Origin: Planctomycetota bacterium
GTDB taxonomy: Bacteria > Planctomycetota > Planctomycetia > Pirellulales > Lacipirellulaceae
DNA length: 64,000 bases
Direction of reading: 5' to 3'
Assembly: GCA_029781135.1 (NCBI GenBank)
Contig: JAKOXH010000051.1
Coordinates: forward strand, 87,568 to 151,567
The position numbers and the translations under genes were made by a program. Every line of letters starts with the position of its first letter. The first letter of the stretch is position 1. The notes beneath the pieces are model-generated. The model saw nothing but the letters and a program-made list of their open reading frames with translations, had not been told where the DNA came from and searched no databases. Shown here one piece after another: positions 54,098 through 63,727 of this stretch.

Positions 54098-55668
54098 GGG
54101 CATGGCCCATTCACTGCTCCGCTGTGGTACGCGTTCGCACCCGCTGTTCCGCCATGGCTGAACGCGTTGGTCAACCAGACTGGCAGAATCCGGAACGGTT
54201 CGCGCTGTGTTTCGTCGACACAAACATGATCCACAGGCCGCGGGTAGTTCATACCCGGACGCTGTTTGACCGATTGTTCCATCTTGACCACCGGGGGTGG
54301 CACACAAACGCGGGTGCGATTCTTCATCACGTGCTGCTGCAACCCGGCCGGTGTCCCCAACGGCACATGGGGCGGGCCAGGCAAACCAATCGGCGTACCC
54401 GTGATCGGCATGCCCCATTGCGGAGCACCCGCAATCATGTTGGGCGGCACGGCCGGTGGCGCGAAGCCACCGGTCGGCATTCCCATCGGCATGTTCCCCA
54501 TCGATGCGTTGCCGTACCCACCACCGTAACCGTCGCCTGGGCCACCTTCACAGTACTGCACGGGTTGTACATTACCGCTGTTGGGTTCACCCGTTGGCTC
54601 GTTGTACATCGCTTGCGAAACATCGCCGTTGCCGGCTTCGTCGGCAGCCGCTTCGTGATGAGCCGGCACAACCGTCTCGCCTTCACTCGGCACCGTATTG
54701 CTACCGGTGATCTCAAGGTCCTTATTACCCATCCGCACGACGGCCAGAATCGAACCGCGACGATCGGCCTCGGCAATCGGGTCAACACCCGGGTCGAGCC
54801 GCGTGCTCACCAGCGTTTCAACGCCGGCCAGCGCGAGCTCTTGGAACTCCGGATCTGGCAGATAGATGACCTTTGTCACGAAGTTGCCGCTGACCACTTG
54901 GTCGAAATCTTCCGCCGTGAACTGCACCGGAATCGGCGAGTGTGCTAGGTAGGCATCCGTCCGCGGTGTCACTGGAGCGACTTCCAATGTCGGATACAGA
55001 TTCACACCGGCCCGGCCTGGAATATTCGAAATCTTCAACCGGTAAATTGCGCCTTGGTAGAAATCCTGCCGGCCAGGAACTACCAGCGGCGACGAATCGA
55101 ACTGTCCGCAGCCGCTCGTATCCCACGAAACCTGCACGCCATCTTCACCCAGGAACGCGATCTGCGAGGTCGCCGCGGCATAACCGCCGCCGCCGCCACC
55201 ACCGCAACCATCGGCAGACGCCTCCATCGAACCTGGCCGCATACCGCCGCACGCGCTACCAAATAGCTGGTGGCAGCCGGCCTGTCGAACCATGCGGTCG
55301 TTCACGGCAGTTTGATTCACGGGGCACGATCCATCACACGCTTCACACCCACCGTTGTAACTCGCTTGTGCGATGGCATTCGGGCTCGCCGCCGGAATCA
55401 AACTTCCACGACGATTCGGCGTTGCCGCACAGTAACCGCCACCACCCATGTACGAACCTTGTCCATCGCCGAACCGGCCAATGGCTCCGCCCGACATTCC
55501 GTAGGCCGAACCGGCAGGCGGAATCACGCCCGGACCGGGGCCACCCACGCCGGGGCCCGGCTCCATCAACCGCGATGCCGGCGGCAGGTTGTACGCCAAC
55601 CGCCCACAACCCGGCGCCGCTACCATAGCTGCTAACAATAATCCCACGAGCGCACGCTCTACTCGCAT
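54094..55668 (-). CDS. Exported envelope lipoprotein, paralog 2
   Basis: Start ATG 55668 (MRVERALVGLLLAAMVAAPGC) with GGGGG upstream, 524 aa. Lipobox AAPGC (Cys21). Gly/Pro-rich N-terminal half (GVGGPGPGVIPPAGSAYGMSG). The core at about 190-310 carries the domain shared with the gene at 53093, and a Gly/Pro/Met tail ends GAVNGPCP. Some Cys pairs (CVCVPPP-type VCVPPP, NAYHSGAVNGPC) may be metal or disulphide. A tandem repeat reaches its stop codon. Function unknown; probably in the outer envelope. Confidence 0.8.
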   Translation of the reverse strand: MRVERALVGLLLAAMVAAPGCGRLAYNLPPASRLMEPGPGVGGPGPGVIPPAGSAYGMSGGAIGRFGDGQGSYMGGGGYCAATPNRRGSLIPAASPNAIAQASYNGGCEACDGSCPVNQTAVNDRMVRQAGCHQLFGSACGGMRPGSMEASADGCGGGGGGGYAAATSQIAFLGEDGVQVSWDTSGCGQFDSSPLVVPGRQDFYQGAIYRLKISNIPGRAGVNLYPTLEVAPVTPRTDAYLAHSPIPVQFTAEDFDQVVSGNFVTKVIYLPDPEFQELALAGVETLVSTRLDPGVDPIAEADRRGSILAVVRMGNKDLEITGSNTVPSEGETVVPAHHEAAADEAGNGDVSQAMYNEPTGEPNSGNVQPVQYCEGGPGDGYGGGYGNASMGNMPMGMPTGGFAPPAVPPNMIAGAPQWGMPITGTPIGLPGPPHVPLGTPAGLQQHVMKNRTRVCVPPPVVKMEQSVKQRPGMNYPRPVDHVCVDETQREPFRILPVWLTNAFSHGGTAGANAYHSGAVNGPCP

Positions 55669-56040
55669 GTCTTCCCCCCTTCGCAACGTGAGAGCAATTG
55701 CTTCGCCAACGCGGCCCAATCACCGCTTGCGGATATCTCTCACAAATCAGTCGTTTTCATGGTGCCACCCGACCACCCAGCCGTACCGGCCCATACGAAG
55801 GGCTTTTCAGCACGCTAGCAATCGTGCGACTGCGATGGACTTTCGGCCACAACGGCTACTACAATCCGCCGCGTCGAAGATGTCGTTTCGTGACTGCCAG
55901 CAGGCAATTGGTAAGCACGGGTCCTCTTTATGAAGCCCGAACGCCCCGTTGCGTACGGCGACACGAACACATAGTCTTCCGGAGATTAATGGTCGGCCCT
56001 GCGGAAGCGGATTCTTTGGCAAAACCGTCAAAACCGGCAG
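55669..56040. other. Gap of 372 bases, divergent
   Basis: Between the lipoprotein and the next plus-strand gene. No gene or repeat is convincing. It should hold the promoters of both. Confidence 0.45.
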
Positions 56041-57207
56041 ATGAAGAAAATTTTACCCTACTTATCGGCGCTAGCTGCAGTCATCGCGACGACGGCCGCT
56101 CTTGCGCAACAACTGGCAGCGCCGGCTGTAACTACTCCCCCTCTCCCTCCTGGTCGTCCGACACTCTCTCTCCCTCCGGGAGAGGGCCGGGGTGAGGGAG
56201 CACCCGCGCAAGTCACGCCTCCTAAACTCAACTCAAACCTCACCGAAGTGCCTCCCAGTCTTGCTGCCGACCCATCAACCAACTGCGTTGGCAACCAACT
56301 CCTTCAGCAATCAGCCGGCCACCTCGAACGCCATGCCAGCATCACCGCCCGCCTGCGCCATCAAGTGGCAATTTTTGGCCAACAGCTCTACGGTATTGGC
56401 AACTACTGGCAGCAGGGCAGCGGCGAAACGCTGAAGGTGCGGCTGGAACTACAAATCGCCGGTCAAGCGGCCCAACTCCTGCAAGTAAGCAACGGCCGAT
56501 TTATTTGGACCGACCGTACGCTGCCCACAGGCCGCAACATCTCGCGCATCGACTTGCGTCAACTGCGATCCGATCCCACACTGGCCAACTCGAATCTCAG
56601 CGAAATCAAGCCCGGCCAGGCCAACTGGTCGACGACCGATCTCACTTCCTACGCCGGCGGCCTACCCACGCTGCTGCGAGCGCTCGACGAAAACTTCGCC
56701 TTCATGCCGCCGCAAGCCATGCGGCTTAAGCTCGATCCACCGTTGACGGCCGAGTCGACCAACGTGCCCGTATTCGCCATTGTCGGGCATTGGAAACCCG
56801 AGAAACTTGCTACCCTTGTCGCCAAGGCGAAAGCAGCCGCTAATGATAATGGCGCGGCGGCAGCCGACGCCAAAAACCCTCAAAAATCGCTTCCCGAACG
56901 CATACCCCAAGAAGTCCTGCTCCTCGTCGGCCAAGCCGATATGTTCCCATATCGAGTTGAGTATCGGCAACTGGAAACGCCGCAACTTTCGACCACGAAC
57001 GGTACGCCCATCCCCTACCAACTCAGCGTCCACCCGCTGGTCGTGCTCGAACTTTCCGATGTGGTGTTCGACGCCCCGATCGCCCCCGGCCAATTCGACT
57101 ACGCCCCCGGCAACGCCGACTGGACCGACCAAACCGCCAACATCCTCGAACACCGCCGCAAAGAGAAACAACCCGAAGTGGCCAAGCGGCCAGCGAACAT
57201 GAGATAA
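56041..57207 (+). CDS. Secreted protein with repeat-derived insert
   Basis: 388 aa, MKKILPYLSALAAVIATTAALAQQ signal peptide. Residues 32-54 (PPLPPGRPTLSLPPGEGRGEG) are translated from a dispersed palindromic repeat at 56134-56200. The rest is a mixed alpha/beta protein (ERHASITARLRHQVAIFGQQL, LELQIAGQAAQLLQVSNGRFIWT, VFAIVGHWKPEKLATLVAKAK, PYRVEYRQLETPQLSTTNGTP), with the look of a LolA-like or outer-membrane-linked fold; not recognised further. The mature protein keeps one open frame after the repeat. Confidence 0.7.
   Translation: MKKILPYLSALAAVIATTAALAQQLAAPAVTTPPLPPGRPTLSLPPGEGRGEGAPAQVTPPKLNSNLTEVPPSLAADPSTNCVGNQLLQQSAGHLERHASITARLRHQVAIFGQQLYGIGNYWQQGSGETLKVRLELQIAGQAAQLLQVSNGRFIWTDRTLPTGRNISRIDLRQLRSDPTLANSNLSEIKPGQANWSTTDLTSYAGGLPTLLRALDENFAFMPPQAMRLKLDPPLTAESTNVPVFAIVGHWKPEKLATLVAKAKAAANDNGAAAADAKNPQKSLPERIPQEVLLLVGQADMFPYRVEYRQLETPQLSTTNGTPIPYQLSVHPLVVLELSDVVFDAPIAPGQFDYAPGNADWTDQTANILEHRRKEKQPEVAKRPANMR
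56134..56200 (+). repeat. Dispersed repeat inside a coding sequence
   Basis: CCCCCTCTCCCTCCTGG followed by a second arm TCTCTCTCCCTCCGGGAGAG then GGCCGGGGTGAGGG, the same element as at 1001, 17621 and elsewhere but in frame (length kept the reading frame open). It encodes Pro/Gly/Glu residues. Confidence 0.85.
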
Positions 57208-57252
57208 AGCCGCTCCGTCCCAGCCAGTGCCGAGGGACCGCGTTACGTCTTT

Positions 57253-58572
57253 CTACGGCGCTGGCGTGGCTTTGGGCGGCGCTTGCTCATTGGCCAACTG
57301 CTGGACGCGCTCGCCGGCGTGATTTTCCGTGCGGAACCCACCCAGCGCCTGGTTCGAGGTGAGAATCGCCGAGCGCACCTTATCGCCGGCTGCCACGTGC
57401 GTTTTGTCCCGAACAAACGTGCATCCCTGCACGATCGCCTTGCCGGCGTCGAGTTGGATCGCGGGCGAGCCCTTGGCGTGGTTGTCCCAATCGACGAAGT
57501 GGCAGGCACTGGCCGTGAACTGCCCGGCCGGGCTGCGCATCCAAACGCAGCGATCGATTGGGCCCCAGAACGAACAATTGACCAGGCTAACTTTTCCTTC
57601 CGCCTTGGCGCCGATCTCCACGCAGACCGAATCGACGCTGCCCCATCGTCCGACGAATTCGCCGTTCGTGATCAACAGGCCCGGCGCCTGCGCCTGCTCG
57701 ACCAGCACGGCGCGACGGCACGAATCGGCCCCCAGCCCCAGAAAATTGCCGTTCGTGCTGCCCGCCTTCGACTGGGAGAACTTGTAGCCCACGCCGTAAC
57801 CAAAGCAAAACGTGTTCGACACGTAGTGCCAGTCGGTGCGGGCCAGTTCGAAGGCGACACCTTCGGTGTTCACCCACAGACAATACGGATCGTCTTGCTG
57901 GTAACTGACGCCGAACGGCCAAAAATGGACATTCTCGATATGCCCGATGTCGTAGCATTCGTCGACGTAGATCCCGCGCTTGCTTGGATACCCGGTGACG
58001 TTGCGGACGAGGTGCCGGGCAGCGCGTACGAACTTGATCGCTTCGTACGCGTTGAGAAAGCAGCAATCGAGAACGCCCACGTTGTCGGTGCCTTCGGAGA
58101 GCACGCAGGGCGGATAAGGTACGGGCGGAACGTCCGTCTGCTTCCAGTCGGGATAGTCGACGACCAGCCCAGCGATTGCCGCATTGTTGCCCGCCAGGCG
58201 GATGAACGGGGCACCGTCGCGCGACCCGCGGCCCCCGTAGGCCAGCAGAAAAGTCCCATCCGGTTTCACGGTCTTGTTCGTCGCCGTGGGGGGGACGCGA
58301 AACGTGCCTTGGAGCGTCACTCCGCCAGGAATCGAAAGCGCACCATTCACGCGAAATCGTCCCGCTGGCAGTTCAACGATGCCGCCACCGGCGACTCGCG
58401 CCGCGTCGAGCGCCTTCTGAATGGCGGCCGTGTTGTCGGTCGTGCCATCGCCTTTGGCGCCCATCTCGGCCGCATTCCAGCGAACCTGCATCGATTGTGC
58501 GCCCGCGCACAGGGGCGCCAATGCCGCGCCAAGCATAACCGTCGCCGCCAACCACGTTCGTCGCTCTCGCAT
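57253..58572 (-). CDS. Exported right-handed beta-helix protein, pectate-lyase superfamily
   Basis: Start ATG 58572 (MRERRTWLAATVMLGAALAPL) with AGGAG seven bases upstream; the frame further up is repeat. 439 aa with a signal peptide. The opening AAEMGAKGDGTTDNTAAIQKALDAARVAGGGIVELPAG is the pectate-lyase-3 superfamily start; later coils give LVVDYPDWKQTDVPPV, YVDECYDIGHIENVHFWPFGV and NGEFVGRWGSVDSVCVEIG. Many such helices cleave or bind pectin and other acidic polysaccharides. The catalytic residues are not evident, so lyase activity is not assured. Confidence 0.85.
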   Translation of the reverse strand: MRERRTWLAATVMLGAALAPLCAGAQSMQVRWNAAEMGAKGDGTTDNTAAIQKALDAARVAGGGIVELPAGRFRVNGALSIPGGVTLQGTFRVPPTATNKTVKPDGTFLLAYGGRGSRDGAPFIRLAGNNAAIAGLVVDYPDWKQTDVPPVPYPPCVLSEGTDNVGVLDCCFLNAYEAIKFVRAARHLVRNVTGYPSKRGIYVDECYDIGHIENVHFWPFGVSYQQDDPYCLWVNTEGVAFELARTDWHYVSNTFCFGYGVGYKFSQSKAGSTNGNFLGLGADSCRRAVLVEQAQAPGLLITNGEFVGRWGSVDSVCVEIGAKAEGKVSLVNCSFWGPIDRCVWMRSPAGQFTASACHFVDWDNHAKGSPAIQLDAGKAIVQGCTFVRDKTHVAAGDKVRSAILTSNQALGGFRTENHAGERVQQLANEQAPPKATPAP

Positions 58573-58609
58573 CTCGATTCTCCTGGGACAGGCTCTCATT
58601 GTCGTCAAG

Positions 58610-58680
58610 TGCCACTGGCTTTGCCAGTGCTCTGCATGCCTGGCCTTGCGGCCAAGGTTTCGTCCAACTTTCCAGCAGCC
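58610..58680. repeat. GTGCCACTGGC...CCAGCAG composite repeat, copy 1
   Basis: AGTGCCACTGGCTTTGCCAG, then a TGGCCTTGCGGCCA palindrome, then CCAACTTTCCAGCAG. Copies at 59518-59599 and 63651-63726 share the same order. Confidence 0.85.
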
Positions 58681-58816
58681 AAATGCCAATGGTACTCGCC
58701 GCCGCTGCATTGCCCGGCCTTGCTCTGCTCAAAGAACCCTAATACCACGCCCCTCAATGTCCCACTCGTGGTAACACCATCGCCGCCATGCTACAATTCC
58801 CCATAGGGAGTCGATC

Positions 58817-59116
58817 ATGAGCCATGTCCAATTGACCTCGCATATTGAGATGCGACCAGGAGTCCGCGGTGTGCGCGCGTTCATTGCCGGGCACCGGGTT
58901 CGTGTCCAAGACATCGTCCTTTGGGATGAAGAGGGCCTGTCGGCCGACGAAATCGTTGCCCGCGTTCCCACGATCACTCTCGCCGATGTACACGCCGCGC
59001 TGGCCTACTACTACGACCACCCCGACGAAATCAATCGACAAATCCAAGACGACGAGTCATTCGCCAACCAAATGGAGTCGGCTAGCCGGTCCAACGAGCA
59101 GGGTAAGCAATCATAG
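58817..59116 (+). CDS. DUF433-type antitoxin
   Basis: 99 aa from ATG 58817 with GGGAG six bases upstream. MSHVQLTSHIEMRPGVRGVRAFIAGHRVRVQDIVLW, then SADEIVARVPTITLADVHAALAYYYDHPDEI, is the DUF433 pattern (an HTH that forms antitoxins). Nine bases before the PIN-like gene. Confidence 0.9.
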   Translation: MSHVQLTSHIEMRPGVRGVRAFIAGHRVRVQDIVLWDEEGLSADEIVARVPTITLADVHAALAYYYDHPDEINRQIQDDESFANQMESASRSNEQGKQS

Positions 59117-59125
59117 GGCAACGGC

Positions 59126-59473
59126 ATGGAAGTCCGCTTCCTGACCGACGAGCACATCGACCATACGATTGCCGCCGCACTGCGGCTGCGCGGTTACGAT
59201 GTGCTGACCGTGGCAGATGCCAACCTGCTGGGAGCGGATGATCTCGTGGTGATCCTTCCCTTGGCACAATCCGAGCATCGTATTCTCATCACACGCGACG
59301 CAGATTTTCTAGCAATGCATTCACGGGGCGAAGCCCACGCCGGTATCGTTTATTGGCATGGCAAAAAGCGGAACGTCAAAGAAGCGATCCATTACCTGCT
59401 CCAGTTGGCTCGCAAGGAGACTAGCGAAAGCATGATCGGTGTCGTTCGCTATATCAAAGCGAAGTATCCCTGA
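59126..59473 (+). CDS. DUF5615 PIN-like toxin
   Basis: 115 aa. MEVRFLTDEHIDHTIAAALRLRGYDVLTVADANLLGADDLV, HRILITRDADFLAMH: the Mut7-C/DUF5615 PIN-like fold with acidic residues Asp (LTDE), Asp (GADD) and RDADF. With DUF433 upstream this makes a VapBC-like toxin-antitoxin pair. The final residues are basic. Confidence 0.9.
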   Translation: MEVRFLTDEHIDHTIAAALRLRGYDVLTVADANLLGADDLVVILPLAQSEHRILITRDADFLAMHSRGEAHAGIVYWHGKKRNVKEAIHYLLQLARKETSESMIGVVRYIKAKYP

Positions 59474-59517
59474 ATTCCCGTGATGACAGTTTCCCACCAG
59501 GACGGTCTGAAATGCGC

Positions 59518-59599
59518 CGGGTGCCACTGGCTTTGCCAGTGCTCTACATGCCCGGGCCTTGCAGTCAACTGCATGCATCCAACTCTCCAGCAGGCAACA
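59518..59599. repeat. GTGCCACTGGC...CCAGCAG composite repeat, copy 2
   Basis: Begins CCGGGTGCCACTGGCTTTGC, ends CTCTCCAGCAGGC; TGCAGTCAACTGCA inside. Confidence 0.85.
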
Positions 59600-59646
59600 A
59601 CTCGCGAATCGCAATGCAATTTTCATGCAGTCGAATTTCCGCGAAC

Positions 59647-61533
59647 CTACTTCGCCACATCGCACCGATACACATGCGGCCCCGCACCAAAGTAGATACT
59701 CCGGTCGCTCATCACGAAGCCCGCTGTAATCGGTTCCGGCGCTTCGGCAACTAAGGTCACCACGTAGGTATTTGGGTCGATCACGAAGACCCCTTTGCGG
59801 CACAGCCCCCAAATTTGCTTATCGTAGCCAACCGCGATGCTGTTATAAGTCGCGTCGATGGACAGCGGGAATGGAACAGCCGCCCGGTGAACCACCTGCC
59901 GCTGCTCAGGGTCGAACACAAAGAGCGTGCCTTCCGCGATGCCCAGCACTTTGCCATTCGGCGCGGTAATCAAGTCGCCGATTTCCTTGGCCCCCGCCAC
60001 GGGAACGGTCTCGAACACCTTTCTTTTGGCGACAGGATCCCAGAGGAACAACTTCGCTTCTTTTTGCGTGGGGTGAGACCCGCCGCCTCCAATCACCGTC
60101 GTGCCGCCGACAATGAGGCCATTGGCTTCACAAAGGGTCACGACGCTCTGGTCCTGAACCGTGTGCGGAAAACCCTCGACTTGACCGGTGCTCGAATTCC
60201 ATTTCGTAAGCGGGCCGCCCAGGTAGCCGTACCCCGCCACCGACCCGAGATAGATGTCTCCCTTGGCCGACGCAATCATCGCTTTCGGCCGCCAACTGGG
60301 AATCTGCCGTTCGTAGCTGACCATTTTTGGGTTCGACTTCTCACTAGCTTCCAAAGCAAAAGGCATGCGAGGATCGTAAACCATGAGCGGCGCATTGCCC
60401 GAGTAAGCCGCACACAAAAGTTTCTCACCATAATTAAGAAACGAATAGACTTCACCGCCTCCAAGCCGCCCCAGATAGGTCAGCTCCCCGTTTCGCGGCT
60501 CGACGCGCAAAAAATGGATGGGCATGGCCGTGCTGCCATAGAGCATTCCGTCCGGCCCCATTCCCAGGCGAAATATCGCGATGGGCTGACCCTTATAAAC
60601 GAACGGCAGCTTCGCGTCCGAATTCGTCTTCGGATCGTGGACCTGCAATTCGCTGTTGGCAGTGCCGACAATCGTGCGTCCATCCTTCAAGCGGTTGGGC
60701 ACCACCTCGGAATGAACCTCCGCGGCGGCAATCGGCTTGGCCTCCCAACGCTCCAACCGAAAATAGTGGTCACCAACGCCGGCATAAATTTTTCCATCAT
60801 CTCCTCGGTGAACGCCTGCCGTCGTCGTCACGTCGATCTTTTCGGGAAGGACATCGCGGTGCTGGCCCGTCGCAATCTCGTACGCCACCACATGCGCCTT
60901 TTGAGTGCCAATGCCCACGTAAATGAACCCATCGTCGCTGGCCGCAACCGACTGCGCGTACTGCTCGCGGAGATTCATCCGCCCCAGGTCGCTAAGCTCC
61001 TTCGTGGCCGGATCGAACCGCACGAGTTTGGCTTGCGGATACGTGCAGCCGTAAAGCTTTTTATCGGCGCCGACGGCTAGCCTCCAAATGTATTCTTCCG
61101 TCGAGCTCGGCCGTCCCAAATCGACGAACTGCCCCGTCCGCGGATTGAGTTGAAGAATGTGCGCGCTCGGCAACGTTCCCACGTAAATGTTGCCATCCGG
61201 CCCCGCCACCATGGCCCAGGCTCCGTACTCCGAGGCGAGCGGGCTGCGATACGCCTGATGCTGGCCCGTCTTCGGATCGATCGCCACAATTTCCAGCGTG
61301 CCACCCGTGTAGATGTAGCTCTGGTAGAACCTTTCCTCATCAGGTTTCGGCCCCGGGCCAACGATCGACCTCAAAATCTGGCCCACGTTATGAAACGTGG
61401 CCAAGCGAGTAAACGTGACTTGCTTTTGACTCGTTGCCGTGCTGCGATCGCTCTTCTCTTGACCTGCCGAAGAGTCAATGAAAACCGAGTAGGCCGCCAC
61501 CGTCACAACGAGGCACAACGAAAAAACCTTCAT
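59647..61533 (-). CDS. Secreted large beta-propeller protein
   Basis: Start ATG 61533 (MKVFSLCLVVTVAAYSVFIDS) with AGGAA seven bases upstream, 628 aa. Kelch/SMP-30-like blades: AMVAGPDGNIYVGTLPSAHIL, RLAVGADKKLYGCTYPQAKLV, VAASDDGFIYVGIGTQKAHVV, GDDGKIYAGVGDHYFRL, GMGPDGMLYGSTAMPIHFL, DLITAPNGKVLGIAEGTLFVF. These are the outward turns of a propeller of 8-10 blades. No enzyme motif is certain. Lies between the toxin-antitoxin pair and the GH28-like gene; partner of either unknown. Confidence 0.8.
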   Translation of the reverse strand: MKVFSLCLVVTVAAYSVFIDSSAGQEKSDRSTATSQKQVTFTRLATFHNVGQILRSIVGPGPKPDEERFYQSYIYTGGTLEIVAIDPKTGQHQAYRSPLASEYGAWAMVAGPDGNIYVGTLPSAHILQLNPRTGQFVDLGRPSSTEEYIWRLAVGADKKLYGCTYPQAKLVRFDPATKELSDLGRMNLREQYAQSVAASDDGFIYVGIGTQKAHVVAYEIATGQHRDVLPEKIDVTTTAGVHRGDDGKIYAGVGDHYFRLERWEAKPIAAAEVHSEVVPNRLKDGRTIVGTANSELQVHDPKTNSDAKLPFVYKGQPIAIFRLGMGPDGMLYGSTAMPIHFLRVEPRNGELTYLGRLGGGEVYSFLNYGEKLLCAAYSGNAPLMVYDPRMPFALEASEKSNPKMVSYERQIPSWRPKAMIASAKGDIYLGSVAGYGYLGGPLTKWNSSTGQVEGFPHTVQDQSVVTLCEANGLIVGGTTVIGGGGSHPTQKEAKLFLWDPVAKRKVFETVPVAGAKEIGDLITAPNGKVLGIAEGTLFVFDPEQRQVVHRAAVPFPLSIDATYNSIAVGYDKQIWGLCRKGVFVIDPNTYVVTLVAEAPEPITAGFVMSDRSIYFGAGPHVYRCDVAK

Positions 61534-61549
61534 GACATTTCCTTCCGCG

Positions 61550-61624
<75 letters not shown>

Positions 61625-61934
61625 TCACTTGATCCACCCGATTCTCAATAAATGGGCACGACATTCTTCGCCGATTTTATGGCCGCCCTGCCGCCCTGCC
61701 AATGCGTGGCAACGTTGTGCAGACCAATTCGGGGGGCCACTCACTTGCCAAGTGGAAGGTATCGAACTCGTGTGACCAGCTTCTGCCAGGAAAATCCTGC
61801 GTGGAGGTCTTCCCACCCGCGAGGCCGTTTTCCGCCCGTTACCATCGACTTGCCAACCACCGCAACGAGCCAAAGCCGCTATATTGGAATGACAAACGTC
61901 GCCCGAAATCGTTGGCTTTGGAGATTGCTGTCCC

Positions 61935-63611
61935 ATGAGATCTACACCTCGTTCAATATTCGTTGTTGTTCGGCTCCTGCTTCTTGCCTTGGCGTCGCCG
62001 ACATATTCGCGAAGTGTTGCCGTGGAAATTGTGGGGCCGAAGACGCACACGCACTTCGCCGTCAAACAATTCGGCGCCATCGGCGATGGCACAACCAACG
62101 ACACCGCGCCCATCCAAAAGGCCATCGACGACTGCGCCCACGCCGGCGGCGGAACCGTCTATTTCGAACCCGGAACGTATCTCAGCGGCAGCCTTCACCT
62201 GCGCAGCGACGTGACGTTGTGGCTCGATACCGCCGCCACGCTCAAAGGCAGCCCCAATGAAAACGACTACGACCCGCCCGAGAAACTCGCCTTCAAAAAC
62301 GCGGCCGATCGCGAAACTTCGTTTTTCCACTACGCCTTGATTTGGGGCGAAGACCTCGAACGCGTGGCTATCATCGGCCAGGGCACGATCGATGGCAACC
62401 GCACCAAACGCCACGGTCCCAAACCCATCGCCCTCAAACGCTGCAAATTTGTCGATATCAAGGGCATCACGATCGCCAACGCCCCCAACTACTGCATCAG
62501 CCTGCTCGGCACCGACGACGTGAACATCGACGGCGTGACGATTCTCAACGCCTACGCCGACGGCATCGACCCCGACTGCTGCCGCAACGTTCGCATCTCG
62601 AATTGCCACATCGAGTCGGTCGACGATGCCATCGTCCCCAAAACGAGCTTTTCGCTCGGCGAACGGCGTTCCACGGAAAACGTCGCCGTGACCAACTGCG
62701 TTCTCGCCACGGTCAGCAACGGCTTCAAACTCGGCACCGAATCGGGCGGCGATTTCAAACGCATCGCCGTCAGCAACTGCATCGTCACCGATCTGCACGG
62801 CCATCCCGCCACGAGCGGCATCTCGCTAGAGAGCGTCGACGGCGCCCACGTCGATGGCGTCGTCGTTTCCAACATCACGCTGGTCAACGCCCGCGCGCCG
62901 CTCTTCATCCGCCTCGGCAACCGCGGCCGCGATCTGGAAGAACCCGTCCCCGGCACGCTCAAAAACGTCTGCATCTCCAACATCGTGGCGACGGGCGGCT
63001 CGCTCACCTCCACGATCACCGGCATTCCCGGGCGCGACGTCGAAAACGTCTCGCTCGCGAACATCCGCCTCGGCTACGCGGGCGGCGTGCCTTATTGCTC
63101 GCCGGAAACGGCGATTCCCGAAATGGAATGCGAATACCCCGATGCCGACATGTTCGCAGCGCTGCCGGCCTACGGCCTCTACTGCCGCCACGTTCGCGGC
63201 CTCAACCTATCGGATATCGAACTCACCTACGACGACAACTTCTATCGCCTCACCGCCGTTCGCGATCAAGATATTAAATGGGTGAACGGAACCGGCACGC
63301 CGCAACCTTCCCAGCCCGGCCGCCCCGGCAACGCCCTCGTCTGCGACGATGTGAGCCTGCTACGCCTCAACGGATTCCAAGCCAGGCCCTCGACCGCTGC
63401 TGAAGATGCCGTCCTCCGCCTCGTCAACATTCGCCACGGCATCGTCCGGGGCTGCCTCGCCTTGCCCGCAACGCAAACCTTCGCCGAAATCACCGGCCCC
63501 GCCACCGCGAACCTGTTCCTCACCGGCAACAATTGGGCCCCTGCTAAGCAACCGCTCCACCTCATCAACATCGACGCCAAACAAGTCGTCCATACCGCCA
63601 ACAGCGAGTAA
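61935..63611 (+). CDS. Secreted GH28-like right-handed beta-helix
   Basis: 558 aa. Signal peptide RSIFVVVRLLLLALASPTYS. VKQFGAIGDGTTNDTAPIQKAIDDCAHAGGGTVYFEPGTYLSGS is the GH28 start. Helix motifs with catalytic-type residues: NAYADGIDPDCCRNV (NxD), IESVDDAIVPKTS (DD), VSNGFKLGTESGGDFK (where GHG is expected), APLFIRLGNRGRDLEEPVPG (RxK region altered). C-terminal tail after 470 is Ala/Pro-rich. GH28 enzymes are polygalacturonases or rhamnogalacturonases; activity is plausible but the substrate is open, since the GHG motif is missing. Confidence 0.9.
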   Translation: MRSTPRSIFVVVRLLLLALASPTYSRSVAVEIVGPKTHTHFAVKQFGAIGDGTTNDTAPIQKAIDDCAHAGGGTVYFEPGTYLSGSLHLRSDVTLWLDTAATLKGSPNENDYDPPEKLAFKNAADRETSFFHYALIWGEDLERVAIIGQGTIDGNRTKRHGPKPIALKRCKFVDIKGITIANAPNYCISLLGTDDVNIDGVTILNAYADGIDPDCCRNVRISNCHIESVDDAIVPKTSFSLGERRSTENVAVTNCVLATVSNGFKLGTESGGDFKRIAVSNCIVTDLHGHPATSGISLESVDGAHVDGVVVSNITLVNARAPLFIRLGNRGRDLEEPVPGTLKNVCISNIVATGGSLTSTITGIPGRDVENVSLANIRLGYAGGVPYCSPETAIPEMECEYPDADMFAALPAYGLYCRHVRGLNLSDIELTYDDNFYRLTAVRDQDIKWVNGTGTPQPSQPGRPGNALVCDDVSLLRLNGFQARPSTAAEDAVLRLVNIRHGIVRGCLALPATQTFAEITGPATANLFLTGNNWAPAKQPLHLINIDAKQVVHTANSE

Positions 63612-63650
63612 TCGCCCGGGTGCCACTTTTCACAAAGGTCGCGGAGCCCG

Positions 63651-63726
63651 TGGGTGCCACTGGCTCCGCCAGTGCTCTTCCTGCCTGGGCCTTGCGGCCA
63701 ACAATCCGTCACCAAATTTCCAGCAC
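63651..63726. repeat. GTGCCACTGGC...CCAGCAC composite repeat, copy 3
   Basis: GGGTGCCACTGGCTCCGCC, TGGGCCTTGCGGCCAA, AAATTTCCAGCAC. Confidence 0.8.
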
Positions 63727-63727
63727 G

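Noticed and set aside
62342..63277. 311-aa Arg-rich frame
   Set aside because: Shadow of the GH28-like gene.
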